From contig NZ_JBJGED010000051.1 in NCBI RefSeq assembly GCF_045062745.1, positions 1 through 30,798 of the forward strand: DNA of 30,798 bases. Reading direction: 5' to 3'. The notes beneath the pieces are model-generated. The model made no database searches. It was not told the origin of the DNA and saw only the letters and a program-made list of their open reading frames with translations. The position numbers and the translations under genes are program-made. This document shows positions 1 through 8,359 of the stretch, one piece after another. Source of the DNA: Paenibacillus_AA sp045062745 (GTDB taxonomy: Bacteria; Bacillota; Bacilli; Paenibacillales; NBRC-103111). Position 1 is the stretch's first letter. Each line of letters starts with the position of its first letter.

Positions 1-690
1 CTGCGCAATACGCTGCTGCTCAGCTTGTACGAGCTGGTGTTCGCTTTCCCGGCGTCCATCATCCTGGCCTTATTGCTGAACGAACTGCGGAGCGCCATGT
101 TCAAGCGGGCCGTCCAGACGATTACTTATATGCCTCACTTCATCTCGATCGTGGTCATCTCCGGGATGATGGTCGACTTCCTCGCCCGCGACGGCTTGAT
201 CAACAACGTCCTGTCGTCCGTGTTCGGTATCGAACCGATCGCCTTTCTGCAGGAAAGCGGCTGGTTCCGGACGCTCTACATCTCCTCCGGCATCTGGCAA
301 AACATCGGCTGGGGCTCGATCATTTATTTGTCCGCCATGTCCAGCATCGACCCCTCGCTTTACGAAGCCGCCAAGGTGGACGGGGCGTCCCGTTGGAAGC
401 AGACGCTCCATATTACGCTTCCGGGCATCATGCCTACCGTCATCATCCTGCTGATCCTGCAGATCGGGAATTTCATGACCGTCGGTACGGATAAAATTCT
501 TTTGCTCTACAACAGCACCACCTACGAAACGGCAGACGTAATCGGAACGTTCGTGTACCGCAAAGGGATTCTCGAGTCCGATTTCAGCTACAGCGCCGCC
601 GTAGGGTTGTTCAACGCCGTCATCAACTTCACATTGCTTGTATTGGCCAACACGATCAGCCGCCGGACAAGCGAAACGAAATTATGGTAA
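1..690 (+). CDS. Carbohydrate ABC transporter permease, LplB/YtcP-partner type (5' truncated by window)
   Basis: Inner-membrane permease subunit of a binding-protein-dependent sugar importer; it would pair with the next gene to form the transmembrane channel. The reading frame is open from base 1 (LRNTLLLS precedes the first internal TTG at 25), so the true start lies outside the window and roughly the N-terminal quarter is missing. Several hydrophobic segments are visible. The cytoplasmic EAA loop that docks on the ATPase is clear: EAAKVDGASRWKQTLHITLP. The ending RRTSETKLW is typical of the LplB branch. The stop is followed after 15 nt by the second permease, so the two are one operon. The binding lipoprotein gene is presumably just upstream, outside the window. 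Substrate unknown; the Lpl family commonly handles oligosaccharides or glycosides. Confidence 0.93.
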   Translation: MRNTLLLSLYELVFAFPASIILALLLNELRSAMFKRAVQTITYMPHFISIVVISGMMVDFLARDGLINNVLSSVFGIEPIAFLQESGWFRTLYISSGIWQNIGWGSIIYLSAMSSIDPSLYEAAKVDGASRWKQTLHITLPGIMPTVIILLILQIGNFMTVGTDKILLLYNSTTYETADVIGTFVYRKGILESDFSYSAAVGLFNAVINFTLLVLANTISRRTSETKLW

Positions 691-705
691 GGGGGATGGA
701 ATCCG

Positions 706-1584
706 ATGAATCAGAGAACTTTGGGAGAACGTACCTTCGACGTGTTCAACGTCGTGCTCTTGACCGGCCTGTCCCTGCTTACGCTGTATCCGTTCCTGTA
801 TGTGCTGTTCGCTTCGCTCAGTGACCCGACCTGGGTCGTGACCGTGCGGGGCATGATCTGGTATCCGAAGGACATCACCTTCGCGGCTTACAAGCTCGTA
901 TTTGACAACCCTTCGATTTTGACCGGTTATCTTAATACCCTGATTTACGTAGTAGTCGGCACCACCGTCAACATCCTGATGACCTCGCTCGGGGCCTATG
1001 CGTTGTCACGGCCAAGCGTCATGTGGAAAAACCACATCATGTTCATGATCGTTTTCACGATGTTTTTCAACGGCGGCCTCATTCCGACTTACTTGCTCGT
1101 CTCGAAGCTCGGGATGCTCGATTCCCGCCTGGCCTTGATTATTCCGGCTGCGATGAGCGCCTTTAACTTGATCATTATGCGTACCGCGTTCCAAGGCATT
1201 CCGGTCAGCCTCGAGGAGTCCGCGAAGCTGGACGGCGCGAACGACTTCACCGTCTTGTTCCGCATCATTCTGCCGCTCTCGATGCCGGTAGTAGCCGTCA
1301 TGATCCTGTTCTACGGGGTCGGCCATTGGAATGGCTGGTTTAACGCTTTAATTTACTTGAGAACGCGCGAGCTGTATCCGCTGCAGCTCATCCTGAGGGA
1401 AATTCTCATTACGAACAGCACCGACTCGATGATGACCGGCGTTGGCGGCGGCGACAAGATGCCGATCGGCGAGACGATCAAATACGCCACGATTATCGTA
1501 GCTACGCTTCCGATTCTATGTCTGTACCCGTTCTTGCAAAAATATTTCGTCAAGGGCGTCATGATCGGGGCGATCAAAGGGTAA
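706..1584 (+). CDS. Carbohydrate ABC transporter permease, LplC/YtcP type
   Basis: Second permease of the sugar importer, 292 residues, which is the usual full length. The N-terminus (RTLGERTFDVFNVVLLTGLS) leads straight into the first membrane helix, and six hydrophobic segments follow. The EAA loop reads ESAKLDGANDFTVLFRIILP. The C-terminus PFLQKYFVKGVMIGAIKG is the hallmark ending of the YtcP/LplC group. The ATG is preceded by a G-rich Shine-Dalgarno (AAGGGGGATGG) about 10 nt upstream. It is the last gene of its operon, since a rho-independent terminator follows at about 1650. No ATPase gene is present, as expected for this family, which usually shares an MsmX-like ATPase encoded elsewhere. 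Confidence 0.95.
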   Translation: MNQRTLGERTFDVFNVVLLTGLSLLTLYPFLYVLFASLSDPTWVVTVRGMIWYPKDITFAAYKLVFDNPSILTGYLNTLIYVVVGTTVNILMTSLGAYALSRPSVMWKNHIMFMIVFTMFFNGGLIPTYLLVSKLGMLDSRLALIIPAAMSAFNLIIMRTAFQGIPVSLEESAKLDGANDFTVLFRIILPLSMPVVAVMILFYGVGHWNGWFNALIYLRTRELYPLQLILREILITNSTDSMMTGVGGGDKMPIGETIKYATIIVATLPILCLYPFLQKYFVKGVMIGAIKG

Positions 1585-1645
1585 GATTCGGAACAGCCAA
1601 AACCGATGATTTTAGACCTGCACCCGCTGTACTCCGACCCTATTT

Positions 1646-1674
1646 CCGGAAAAAGCTCCTCTGGAGTTTTTTCT
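1646..1674 (+). terminator. Rho-independent terminator after the first permease operon
   Basis: The sequence has an A-run, then GCTCC, a TCT loop and GGAGT, followed by a run of six T and then CTTT. The A and T runs extend the stem. It lies about 65 nt past the permease stop and before the regulator promoter. Confidence 0.8.
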
Positions 1675-1702
1675 TTGCGTTCTGTTGGAAGCGAATTCAA
1701 CT

Positions 1703-1730
1703 TTGTTTCCGGCTGCTTTTGCGTTATGAT
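1703..1730 (+). promoter_or_regulatory. Putative sigma-A promoter of the AraC-type regulator gene
   Basis: A good -10 box TATGAT (1725-1730) has a weak -35 TTGTTT (1703-1708) at 16-nt spacing, 75 nt before the regulator start and just past the terminator. Assigned by eye only. Confidence 0.4.
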
Positions 1731-1804
1731 AGGAAGACCTTGGACTAGGCGTCGCCGCTTAGCCACAGGGTCCGACGAGATTATGGAACAAGTGGGTGGT
1801 CATC

Positions 1805-4195
1805 ATGGTCGGTTGGTTGAAGTCCGGAAAATGGAAAAAGCAAACCCGGAGGAGCGTGTTCGTCACGCTGCTCATTTCTTATATTCTGATCCTGCTGATC
1901 CCGGTCGGCATCAGCTCCGTGATCTTCGGGCGCATGTCGTCCGCCATGGTCGACCAGGCGAATCGAAGCAACACCGGCTTGCTCGAGCAAGCGAAGCAAG
2001 CGATCGATCAGCGGCTGACCGAGCTGGATCAGTTCAGTACACAGGTGGCGCTGAATACGAAGCTGCTCAGTCTGCTCAGCAACGGACCCGAGACACAGCG
2101 CAACGAATCGCTGGTCAATTCGGACATTATCAAGGACCTCGGGCGGCTGAAGGCGACGAGCAGTTTCATCGACGAGATGTACGTCTACGTCCCCCGCTCC
2201 AATTCGATCCTGACCGGGTCGATGCGGACGGATCTGGAGTCGTACTTCACGTGGTTCCAGCTCGGAAAAGAACCGAATTACCCGGAGAAGATGAAGCAGT
2301 TCCTCTCCCAGCCTCATTACAAGGAATACATGCTCCCGGCCGGTACGAGCAGCGATAACAAGCGGGTCATCTCCTATGTTCAGTCGCTGCCGATCGAGGA
2401 ACGTGAGACGGTGCGCGGCGCGCTCGTGATTCAGTTCCAGGAGAGCAAGCTGCTCCAGGTGCTGAAGCAGATCGAATGGGTGAACCGCGGCGATATCGTC
2501 ATCCTGGATACGAAGGGCCATGAGATCATGTCGACGACGCCGGATCGGCCGGAATGGGCCGAGCTCGGCGAGCGGCTGACCAAGGAAGGCGAGTCGCTCG
2601 AGATGCCGCTCGGCGGTGAGCGCATGATGGTCACGTATACGACGTCGGGCGTGAACGGGTGGAAGTATGTGTCGGTCGTCCCCCGGGCGACCGTGATGCA
2701 GGGCGTGGAGACGGCGCGCACGACCGCCTGGATTGCGCTGCTCGTCAGCCTCGTCGCCGGGGCGGCCGCCTGCTGGTATATGGCGAACCGGAACTATAAT
2801 CCGATCCGGCAGCTCTTGAATACCGTATTCGAGGGCAAGCCTGCGGCTTCCGATACAAGCAATGCCGGCACGAATGAGTACGAGCTCATCCGCCACGCTC
2901 TCGTCAGTACGCTGACGGAGGAGCGGGAGCTGCGCAAGAAGCTGTTCACGCAGTTGCCCGTCATGCAGATGAATTTCATCGCCCGGCTGCTGAAAGGCCA
3001 GGTAGACAGCCAATCCCTGAACAGCGAATCGCTGTCGTTCATGAACGTGGAGTTCGTGTCCGATCAATTCGCCGTCATCCTGATCGATATCGACGACTGC
3101 TCGCGGTTCGTCAAGGCCGACACGGAGCAGGAGTGGGCGCTCGTCCGCTTCACGCTCGCGAACTTGAGCCAAGAGCTGCCGTTCGGCCGGTGCTTCCCCG
3201 TCGAGCTGGAGCGGGAGCGCATGGCGCTGCTGTTCAATGCGGCGGCAGGACCGGACGGCGACAGTCCGACGCCGGAGGAGCAGCTCGCTCAGATCGCTTC
3301 GCTGCTGAAGGATATGGCCGCGAGCACGTTCCGCTTGCAGCTCTCGCTCGGCCTGAGCACCGTGCGCGAAGGGCTGCACACGATCAAGTCCGCGTACGAC
3401 GAAGCGGTCTTGGCGCTCGAGTACAAGGTCATCAAGGGCGCCGGTTCCATGACCGCTTACGGCGAGATCGCGGATCTGCAGCAAAATTATTATCACTATC
3501 CGCTGGAGACCGAAGCCCAGATTATGAATTTCGCGAAGAGCGGCGACATTGCCAGCATCGAGCGGCTGCTCGACGAGCTGTTCGAACGGCATTTCGCCGA
3601 GAACCGGATCTCCGTGCAGATGGGCAAGTGCTTATTCATCGATATGCTCGGCACGCCGCTCAAGCTGCTGGGCACGCTATATGCGTCCGACCCGCATAAC
3701 GCCCAGCGCCAAGCAGAACGGGTGGAGGCGATTCTGAGCCGGCCGACGGCGGAAGAGATGCTGGAGGGTACGAAGTTGTGGTACCGCCAAATTTGCGAGA
3801 CGGCGAAATCCGAACGCTCGGATCACAGCGAACGGCTGCATCAGCATATCACCCGATATGTGGAGCAGCATTATGGGGAGAGCTTCTTCAGTCTCACGCA
3901 TCTGGCCGATGAGCTGGGGCTTACCCCGCAATACTTGTCTTCCTTCTTCAAGAAGCATACAGGGCAGAACTTGAGCGACTACGTCACCGCCGTCCGCGTG
4001 CAGAAGGCGAAGGAGCTGCTGAGCAGCTCCACGCTCACGATTACCCAGATCGCGCATGCGATCGGCTATGCGAACGACGTGGGCTTGATCCGGGTGTTCA
4101 AGAAGTCCGAGGGCATCACGCCTGGCAAATACCGGGAGAACCTGGGCTATGCGCACGCCGAATCGGAGCATGCCGGTGCGACTTCTTCGGAGTGA
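1805..4195 (+). CDS. Membrane-anchored AraC-family transcriptional regulator (extracytoplasmic sensor plus HTH)
   Basis: One-component regulator of 796 residues that probably senses an extracellular ligand and activates the neighbouring sugar transporter operon. A basic N-terminus precedes a membrane helix at about 17-40. A large, presumably extracytoplasmic sensor region runs to about residue 300, and a second helix at about 305-327 leads into a long cytoplasmic part. The C-terminal ~100 residues (from about 676) are a double helix-turn-helix AraC domain, with LADELGLTPQYLSSFFKKHT for the first HTH and ITQIAHAIGYANDVGLIRVF for the second. There is no receiver or kinase domain. An in-frame GTG at 1796 exists, but the ATG at 1805 has the GGGTGG Shine-Dalgarno at better spacing. 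This architecture is common in Paenibacillus beside Lpl-type transporters. Its target is inferred from position only. Confidence 0.92.
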   Translation: MVGWLKSGKWKKQTRRSVFVTLLISYILILLIPVGISSVIFGRMSSAMVDQANRSNTGLLEQAKQAIDQRLTELDQFSTQVALNTKLLSLLSNGPETQRNESLVNSDIIKDLGRLKATSSFIDEMYVYVPRSNSILTGSMRTDLESYFTWFQLGKEPNYPEKMKQFLSQPHYKEYMLPAGTSSDNKRVISYVQSLPIEERETVRGALVIQFQESKLLQVLKQIEWVNRGDIVILDTKGHEIMSTTPDRPEWAELGERLTKEGESLEMPLGGERMMVTYTTSGVNGWKYVSVVPRATVMQGVETARTTAWIALLVSLVAGAAACWYMANRNYNPIRQLLNTVFEGKPAASDTSNAGTNEYELIRHALVSTLTEERELRKKLFTQLPVMQMNFIARLLKGQVDSQSLNSESLSFMNVEFVSDQFAVILIDIDDCSRFVKADTEQEWALVRFTLANLSQELPFGRCFPVELERERMALLFNAAAGPDGDSPTPEEQLAQIASLLKDMAASTFRLQLSLGLSTVREGLHTIKSAYDEAVLALEYKVIKGAGSMTAYGEIADLQQNYYHYPLETEAQIMNFAKSGDIASIERLLDELFERHFAENRISVQMGKCLFIDMLGTPLKLLGTLYASDPHNAQRQAERVEAILSRPTAEEMLEGTKLWYRQICETAKSERSDHSERLHQHITRYVEQHYGESFFSLTHLADELGLTPQYLSSFFKKHTGQNLSDYVTAVRVQKAKELLSSSTLTITQIAHAIGYANDVGLIRVFKKSEGITPGKYRENLGYAHAESEHAGATSSE

Positions 4196-4212
4196 GATTG
4201 CCGGGGCTCGCT

Positions 4213-4251
4213 TTCAGCAATCATTCAACTTTTCTTCAGTTCCTCTTCAGA
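4213..4251 (+). promoter_or_regulatory. Four TTCA direct repeats at 11-bp period (OmpR/PhoP-type box array)
   Basis: TTCAGC (4213), TTCAAC (4224), TTCAGT (4235) and TTCAGA (4246) start exactly 11 bp apart, so all face the same side of the helix. A -10 like TATACT (4261-4266) follows after 9 nt. Tandem 6-bp boxes one helical turn apart are what OmpR/PhoB-class response regulators bind; the Bacillus PhoP consensus TT(A/T/C)A(C/T)A is similar. The regulator itself is not known. Confidence 0.6.
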
Positions 4252-4303
4252 TGTTCCCTGTATACTGGGCTTAGTAAGTAGTAGACAGCCAGGGGAATCG
4301 AAG

Positions 4304-4669
4304 ATGAGCCATAGCTGGAGTAACGTTCATTTCATGCTCAAGTATGTTCCGGTCGCCATGCTGCTGTTCAGCTTCATGTTCGATGCGCTCGGGTTGCTGC
4401 TCAAGCGTCGCAAATGGAATAACGCCGGGTTGCTGTGTCTGGTCGTCGGCACGATCGGCGCGATCGGGTCGGTGTTGACCGGCACGGAGGAGGCGCGCAA
4501 CGCCTTGTTTTTGCGCCATGAGCTGTTCGGCGGACTGACGATGTGGATGTTCATCGGGTTGACCGTAGTGCGGGTTGGGCTGCTGCTTCGCAAAAAGCGG
4601 GAGATCGGCCGCCATATGGCGTATCTCGCCGCGACGTTGATCGGCGTGCTTCTCGTCTCTTACAATTGA
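4304..4669 (+). CDS. Small four-helix membrane protein, DUF2231-like
   Basis: A 121-residue integral membrane protein of unknown function. It has four hydrophobic segments at about 10-27, 41-58, 75-92 and 100-118. Conserved-looking features of the DUF2231 type are an early histidine before the first helix (VHF), FDALGLLLKR after it, the small-residue helix GTIGAIGSVLTG, and a histidine ahead of the third helix (RHELFGGL). Some relatives have been linked to redox or heme functions, but nothing here proves that. The ATG has an AGGGGA Shine-Dalgarno 7 nt upstream. It stands alone, converging with the iol operon, and is preceded by the 11-bp-periodic TTCA boxes, which suggests control by a two-component system. 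Confidence 0.75.
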   Translation: MSHSWSNVHFMLKYVPVAMLLFSFMFDALGLLLKRRKWNNAGLLCLVVGTIGAIGSVLTGTEEARNALFLRHELFGGLTMWMFIGLTVVRVGLLLRKKREIGRHMAYLAATLIGVLLVSYN

Positions 4670-4707
4670 CCTTATTGAAAGCAGTTATCCGTCCATCTTG
4701 TTAATCA

Positions 4708-4829
4708 AAGTTTACTATTAAGCATAGTCCCCTATTTAGGCTCGTTTGGACCAATTCGAGTCGAATAGTAAACCGACTTTGCGTTATTAGTAAGGTCCGC
4801 TTTACAATTAACAGAAGTTAGCCTAACAA
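4708..4829. repeat. Degenerate intergenic repeats including a spaced 10-bp inverted repeat
   Basis: GTTTACTATT (4710-4719) and AATAGTAAAC (4764-4773) are perfect inverted copies 44 bp apart. A third, looser copy on the minus strand lies around 4784-4806 (rc GTAAAGCGGACCTTACTA). All carry the pattern (G/C)NAAAG...TTTACTA. The rest of this gap between the DUF2231-like gene and iolA shows no credible ORF. Confidence 0.5.
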
Positions 4830-4918
4830 TCCGGCGAAAACCGCCAAAATGGCACACTGCCCCCACCAGGAGAGCGTATCCACTCTGTTGGCGGAAGTCA
4901 CATCCACCCCAGTTAACA

Positions 4919-4948
4919 AAAAATGTTGCCCCAAAAGGCAACATTTTT
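4919..4948. terminator. Bidirectional terminator between the small membrane protein and iolA
   Basis: A perfect 12-bp stem AAAAATGTTGCC / GGCAACATTTTT with loop CCAAAA. On the minus strand it sits 6 nt past the iolA stop and ends in a T-run; on the plus strand it also ends in a T-run, so it can stop transcripts from both sides. Confidence 0.95.
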
Positions 4949-4954
4949 CTTTTA

Positions 4955-6391
4955 TTAATAGCGGGCCACTACCATCTTCTTGCGGGTGTAGAACTCTACG
5001 CCGTCCCGTCCGTTGGCGTGCAGGTCGCCGTAGAACGACTTCTTGTACCCGGAGAACGGGAAGAACGCCATCGGCGCCGGCACGCCGACGTTAATACCCA
5101 GCATCCCGGCGTCGATCTGCTCGCGGAACTGCCGGATCGCCTTGGCGCTGTCGGTGTAAAGGCAGGCGCCGTTGGCGAATTCCGACGCGTTCGCGATCGC
5201 GATCGCCTCGTCGAGCGACTCCGCGCGCACGACCGACAGCACGGGGGCGAAGATCTCGTCGGTCCAGATGCGCATCCCGGGCTTCACCCGGTCGAACAGC
5301 GTCGGGCCGAGGAAGTAGCCCGCCCCCGATGCTTGCGCCACTTCGCGACCGTCTAGGACGAGCGTGGCGCCCTCCTCGACGCCGGACTCGATATAGTGCC
5401 GCGTCCGATCCTTGTGCGACTCACGGATGACCGGGCCGAGGAACACGCCCTCCTCCATCCCGCCGCCGATACGAAGGCCGCGCGCCGCCGCCGAGAGCCT
5501 CTCGACGAGCCGATCGGCGACATCGCCCACGGCGACGACGACGGACGCCGCCATACATCGCTCGCCCGCGGAGCCGTAGGCCGCGCTGACGATTTCCTTC
5601 ACGGCGAGGTCGAGGTTCGCGTCCGGCAGGACGATCGAGTGGTTTTTCGCGCCCGCTAGCGCTTGCACCCGCTTGCCATGGGCCGCCGCCGTTCGGTACA
5701 CGTATTCCGCGACCGGCTGCGACCCGACGAACGAGACGGCGCTAATGCCGGGGTGCTCGAGCAGCCCGTTCACCACGTCGCGCGCGCCGTGCACGATATT
5801 CAGGACGCCGGGCGGCAAGCCGGCTTCGTGGAACAGCTCCGCCAGCCGGTTCGCGAGCAGCGGCGTCCGTTCGGACGGCTTCAGCACGAACGCGTTGCCG
5901 CAAGCGATCGCGAGCGGGAACATCCAGCACGGTACCATCATCGGGAAGTTGAAGGGGGTGATCCCCGCCACGACCCCAAGCGGGTAGCGGTGCATGTTCG
6001 ATTCGAGACCGGTAGCGATGTCCGGAAGCGTCGAGCCCATCATCAGCGTGGGAGCCCCCGCTGCGAACTCGACGCACTCGATGCCCCGCTGCACCTCGCC
6101 GTAGGCTTCGTTGTAGCTCTTGCCATTCTCGAGCGTCACCAGCTCGGCCAGCTGCTCCCAGTGCTCCAGGAGCAGCTGCTGGTACTTGAACAGGATTCTC
6201 GCCCGGCGCGGCACCGCGACTTGCTTCCAATCCTGGAACGCCGCCTGCGCCGCCGCCACCGCCCGGTTTACGTCCGCCCGCGTCGAGAGCGGCACGCGGG
6301 TCAACAGCTCTCCGGTTGCGGGATTCGGCACATCCTCGACTATGGGCGAGGCGGATTCGACCCACTGGCCGCCGATCCAATTTTTTAACAT
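4955..6391 (-). CDS. iolA: Methylmalonate-semialdehyde / malonate-semialdehyde dehydrogenase (CoA-acylating)
   Basis: Last enzyme of inositol breakdown: malonate semialdehyde plus CoA and NAD gives acetyl-CoA and CO2; the enzyme also acts on methylmalonate semialdehyde. It is a cytosolic ALDH-superfamily protein of 478 residues, close to the ~487 of Bacillus IolA. Visible motifs are VPRRARILF, FNFPMMVPCWM, the NAD-site segment LKPSERTP, and the catalytic cysteine in GSAGERCMA at about residue 279. The late PAPMAFFPFSGYK block is typical of MmsA/IolA. An upstream in-frame ATG at 6406 overlaps the GGAGGG Shine-Dalgarno itself, so the ATG at 6391 (MLKNWIGGQW) is the better start. It is the last gene of the iol operon, 28 nt after iolBC, and is closed by a strong terminator. 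Confidence 0.96.
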   Translation of the reverse strand: MLKNWIGGQWVESASPIVEDVPNPATGELLTRVPLSTRADVNRAVAAAQAAFQDWKQVAVPRRARILFKYQQLLLEHWEQLAELVTLENGKSYNEAYGEVQRGIECVEFAAGAPTLMMGSTLPDIATGLESNMHRYPLGVVAGITPFNFPMMVPCWMFPLAIACGNAFVLKPSERTPLLANRLAELFHEAGLPPGVLNIVHGARDVVNGLLEHPGISAVSFVGSQPVAEYVYRTAAAHGKRVQALAGAKNHSIVLPDANLDLAVKEIVSAAYGSAGERCMAASVVVAVGDVADRLVERLSAAARGLRIGGGMEEGVFLGPVIRESHKDRTRHYIESGVEEGATLVLDGREVAQASGAGYFLGPTLFDRVKPGMRIWTDEIFAPVLSVVRAESLDEAIAIANASEFANGACLYTDSAKAIRQFREQIDAGMLGINVGVPAPMAFFPFSGYKKSFYGDLHANGRDGVEFYTRKKMVVARY

Positions 6392-6419
6392 CGCATTTCC
6401 CTCCATCGGTCAATCTGCT

Positions 6420-8309
6420 CTAGCTGTGCAGCTGGATCTTCTCCTCAATCTGGGCTACCGTAGGCATCGCGTCCGAGCAGCTGTGGCTCGCGACGACGAT
6501 CGCCGCGGAAGCCGCTCCGAACGTCTGGCTGCGCTCGATATCCCAGCCGTTCATCAATCCGTACACGAAGGCACCGGCGAACGAGTCTCCGGCACCGAAC
6601 GTCTTCACGACGTCCGCCGGGAACGTACGGCCTTGTACGCGCTGGCCGTCCCGCGTGAACGCGGTCGAGCCGGCCCCGCCATGCTTCACGAGCACGATGG
6701 CCGCCTTGTGCGCGAACCACCGCTGCGCCGTCGCCTCGTCATCGTGCTGCAGCGGACCGAACGGCGCCTCCAGCAGATCGAACTCCTCGCGTCCGCCGAG
6801 GAGGATGTCGCTCTTCTCCGCGACGAGGCTGCAGTAGATTCCCGTCTCCTCGCGAGACGCCCACGTCCAGGGCCGGTAGTCGATGTCGAAGATGACGACG
6901 GTGCCGTTCTTGCGGGCGAGCTCGATCGCCTTGAACGCCGCCTCGCGCGAAGGGCTCTTCGCGAGGGCGGTGCCCGAGATCAGAATCGCCTTCGACCGGC
7001 GAATGTAGTCCTCGTGCACGTCGCCCGGCTCCAGCTTCAGGTCCGCGACATTGTCGCGGTACATGAGGATGCTGCAGTCGGTGGGCGACTTGATCTCCGT
7101 GAAGGCGAGCCCCGTCACGCTGCCTGACCGATCCGTAGTGACGCAGGACGTGTCGATACCCCGCTCCTGCAAGTAATGGGTGATGAACCGGCCGTGCTGG
7201 TCGTCGGAGACGCGCCCGATGAAGCCGGCCTTCAGCCCAAGCCGCGCCACCGCGATCGTGATATTGGCGGGCGAGCCGCCGACGTACTTGGTGAACGTCC
7301 GCGTCTCTTCCATCGGCCGGTGAATCTCGTTCGCGTTCAAGTCTATGCACAGCCGGCCCAGTCCGATGAAGTCCATCGGCCGGCTCGAATCGAATGGGAT
7401 CAGGCTCATGATCTCGGGGTCGTCCTTGGATTCGCTAGATTCACTGGATTGGTTAGATTCGGTCGCTTCGCTAGATTCGAACTTCTTGCCCCATCGCTTC
7501 ATAATCCACTCATGATCCGGATCGTTGTGGAACTTCCATGTGCGTACCGGCCCGGCCATCACGTTCAAGTAATACACGTCATAACCCGGAGGGGCGGAGA
7601 CGGGGTGATACCCGCGCGGCACCAAGACCGCGTCGCCGTTCTTCACCGCAAGCGTCTCGTCCAGGCTACGGTCGTCTGTGTACACGCGCTGGATAGCGAA
7701 GCCGTGCTCCGGCTCGATTTTATAATAATACGTCTCCTCGAGCAGCGACTCGTCCGGCAGCTTCTCCTGATCGTGCTTGTGAGGCGGATAGCTCGACCAG
7801 TGGCCGTTCGGGGTGAACACCTCGACGACGAGCAGGCTGTCCGCCGGCCGCTCCTCCGGAAGGATCTGGTGAATGTAGCGCTGCGTATGACCTTCGCCGC
7901 GTATCTCCTTGCCGACCTCGGCAGGGGGAATCAGCCTGGCGGGATACGTCCCCCGCCCGGGCGCGCGGCAGACGGCCAGCTCGAGATCCGTCTCGGCCAA
8001 CACCTCGAACCAATCGCTCGACGGCACGTAGACCGAATAAGGCGGCGTTTGCTCGAACACGCTCATCCGTTCTCCGATACTGGACCAGCTCTCTTGCGAC
8101 GTAGATACCGAAGCGATGCCGCTCAGCAGCACGAGACAAACTTCCGTCGTTCCGGTCTCCTGCTGCGGGAGCGTCTGGCCTGCCTGAAGCCGCACGACCT
8201 CGAAGCCTACATACGTCCAGCCCGCGGATGCCGGCGTAATCGCCAATACGCGGCTGTCCTCACCAGGTTCAGCGGAGCTGGGTACGATTAAGGGTGATGA
8301 AGGGCACAT
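6420..8309 (-). CDS. Fused 5-deoxy-glucuronate isomerase (IolB) and 5-dehydro-2-deoxygluconokinase (IolC)
   Basis: A 629-residue protein with two consecutive inositol-pathway enzymes. Residues ~1-275 are a bicupin of the IolB type (GTTEVCLVLLSG, HWSSYPPHKHDQ, EETYYYKIEPEHGFAIQR, VPRGYHPVSAPPGYDVYYLN), converting 5-deoxy-glucuronate to 2-deoxy-5-keto-gluconate. A Ser/Glu-rich linker of about 20 residues (SSEATESNQSSESSESK) follows. From about residue 301 (MSLIPFDSSRPMDFIGLGR) comes a full-length PfkB/ribokinase-family IolC, with KYVGGSPANITIAVARLGL near its start and the anion-hole/catalytic motif TFGAGDSFAGAFVYG. The kinase makes the 6-phosphate. No good Shine-Dalgarno precedes the internal ATG at 7409, so the halves are probably one polypeptide. 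An upstream GTG (8321) overlaps the GGAGG; the ATG at 8309 has it 11 nt upstream. In Bacillus these are two genes. Confidence 0.93.
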   Translation of the reverse strand: MCPSSPLIVPSSAEPGEDSRVLAITPASAGWTYVGFEVVRLQAGQTLPQQETGTTEVCLVLLSGIASVSTSQESWSSIGERMSVFEQTPPYSVYVPSSDWFEVLAETDLELAVCRAPGRGTYPARLIPPAEVGKEIRGEGHTQRYIHQILPEERPADSLLVVEVFTPNGHWSSYPPHKHDQEKLPDESLLEETYYYKIEPEHGFAIQRVYTDDRSLDETLAVKNGDAVLVPRGYHPVSAPPGYDVYYLNVMAGPVRTWKFHNDPDHEWIMKRWGKKFESSEATESNQSSESSESKDDPEIMSLIPFDSSRPMDFIGLGRLCIDLNANEIHRPMEETRTFTKYVGGSPANITIAVARLGLKAGFIGRVSDDQHGRFITHYLQERGIDTSCVTTDRSGSVTGLAFTEIKSPTDCSILMYRDNVADLKLEPGDVHEDYIRRSKAILISGTALAKSPSREAAFKAIELARKNGTVVIFDIDYRPWTWASREETGIYCSLVAEKSDILLGGREEFDLLEAPFGPLQHDDEATAQRWFAHKAAIVLVKHGGAGSTAFTRDGQRVQGRTFPADVVKTFGAGDSFAGAFVYGLMNGWDIERSQTFGAASAAIVVASHSCSDAMPTVAQIEEKIQLHS

Positions 8310-8359
8310 CGGGTGGTACACCTCCTCAAGGAATCTAGCTAAGATTTTGGGGTAGTAAC

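Noticed and set aside
1781..3592. 603-codon minus-strand frame opposite the AraC-type regulator
   Set aside because: Arg/His/Leu-rich low-information sequence typical of an antisense frame in GC-rich DNA; the plus strand encodes a full domain protein.
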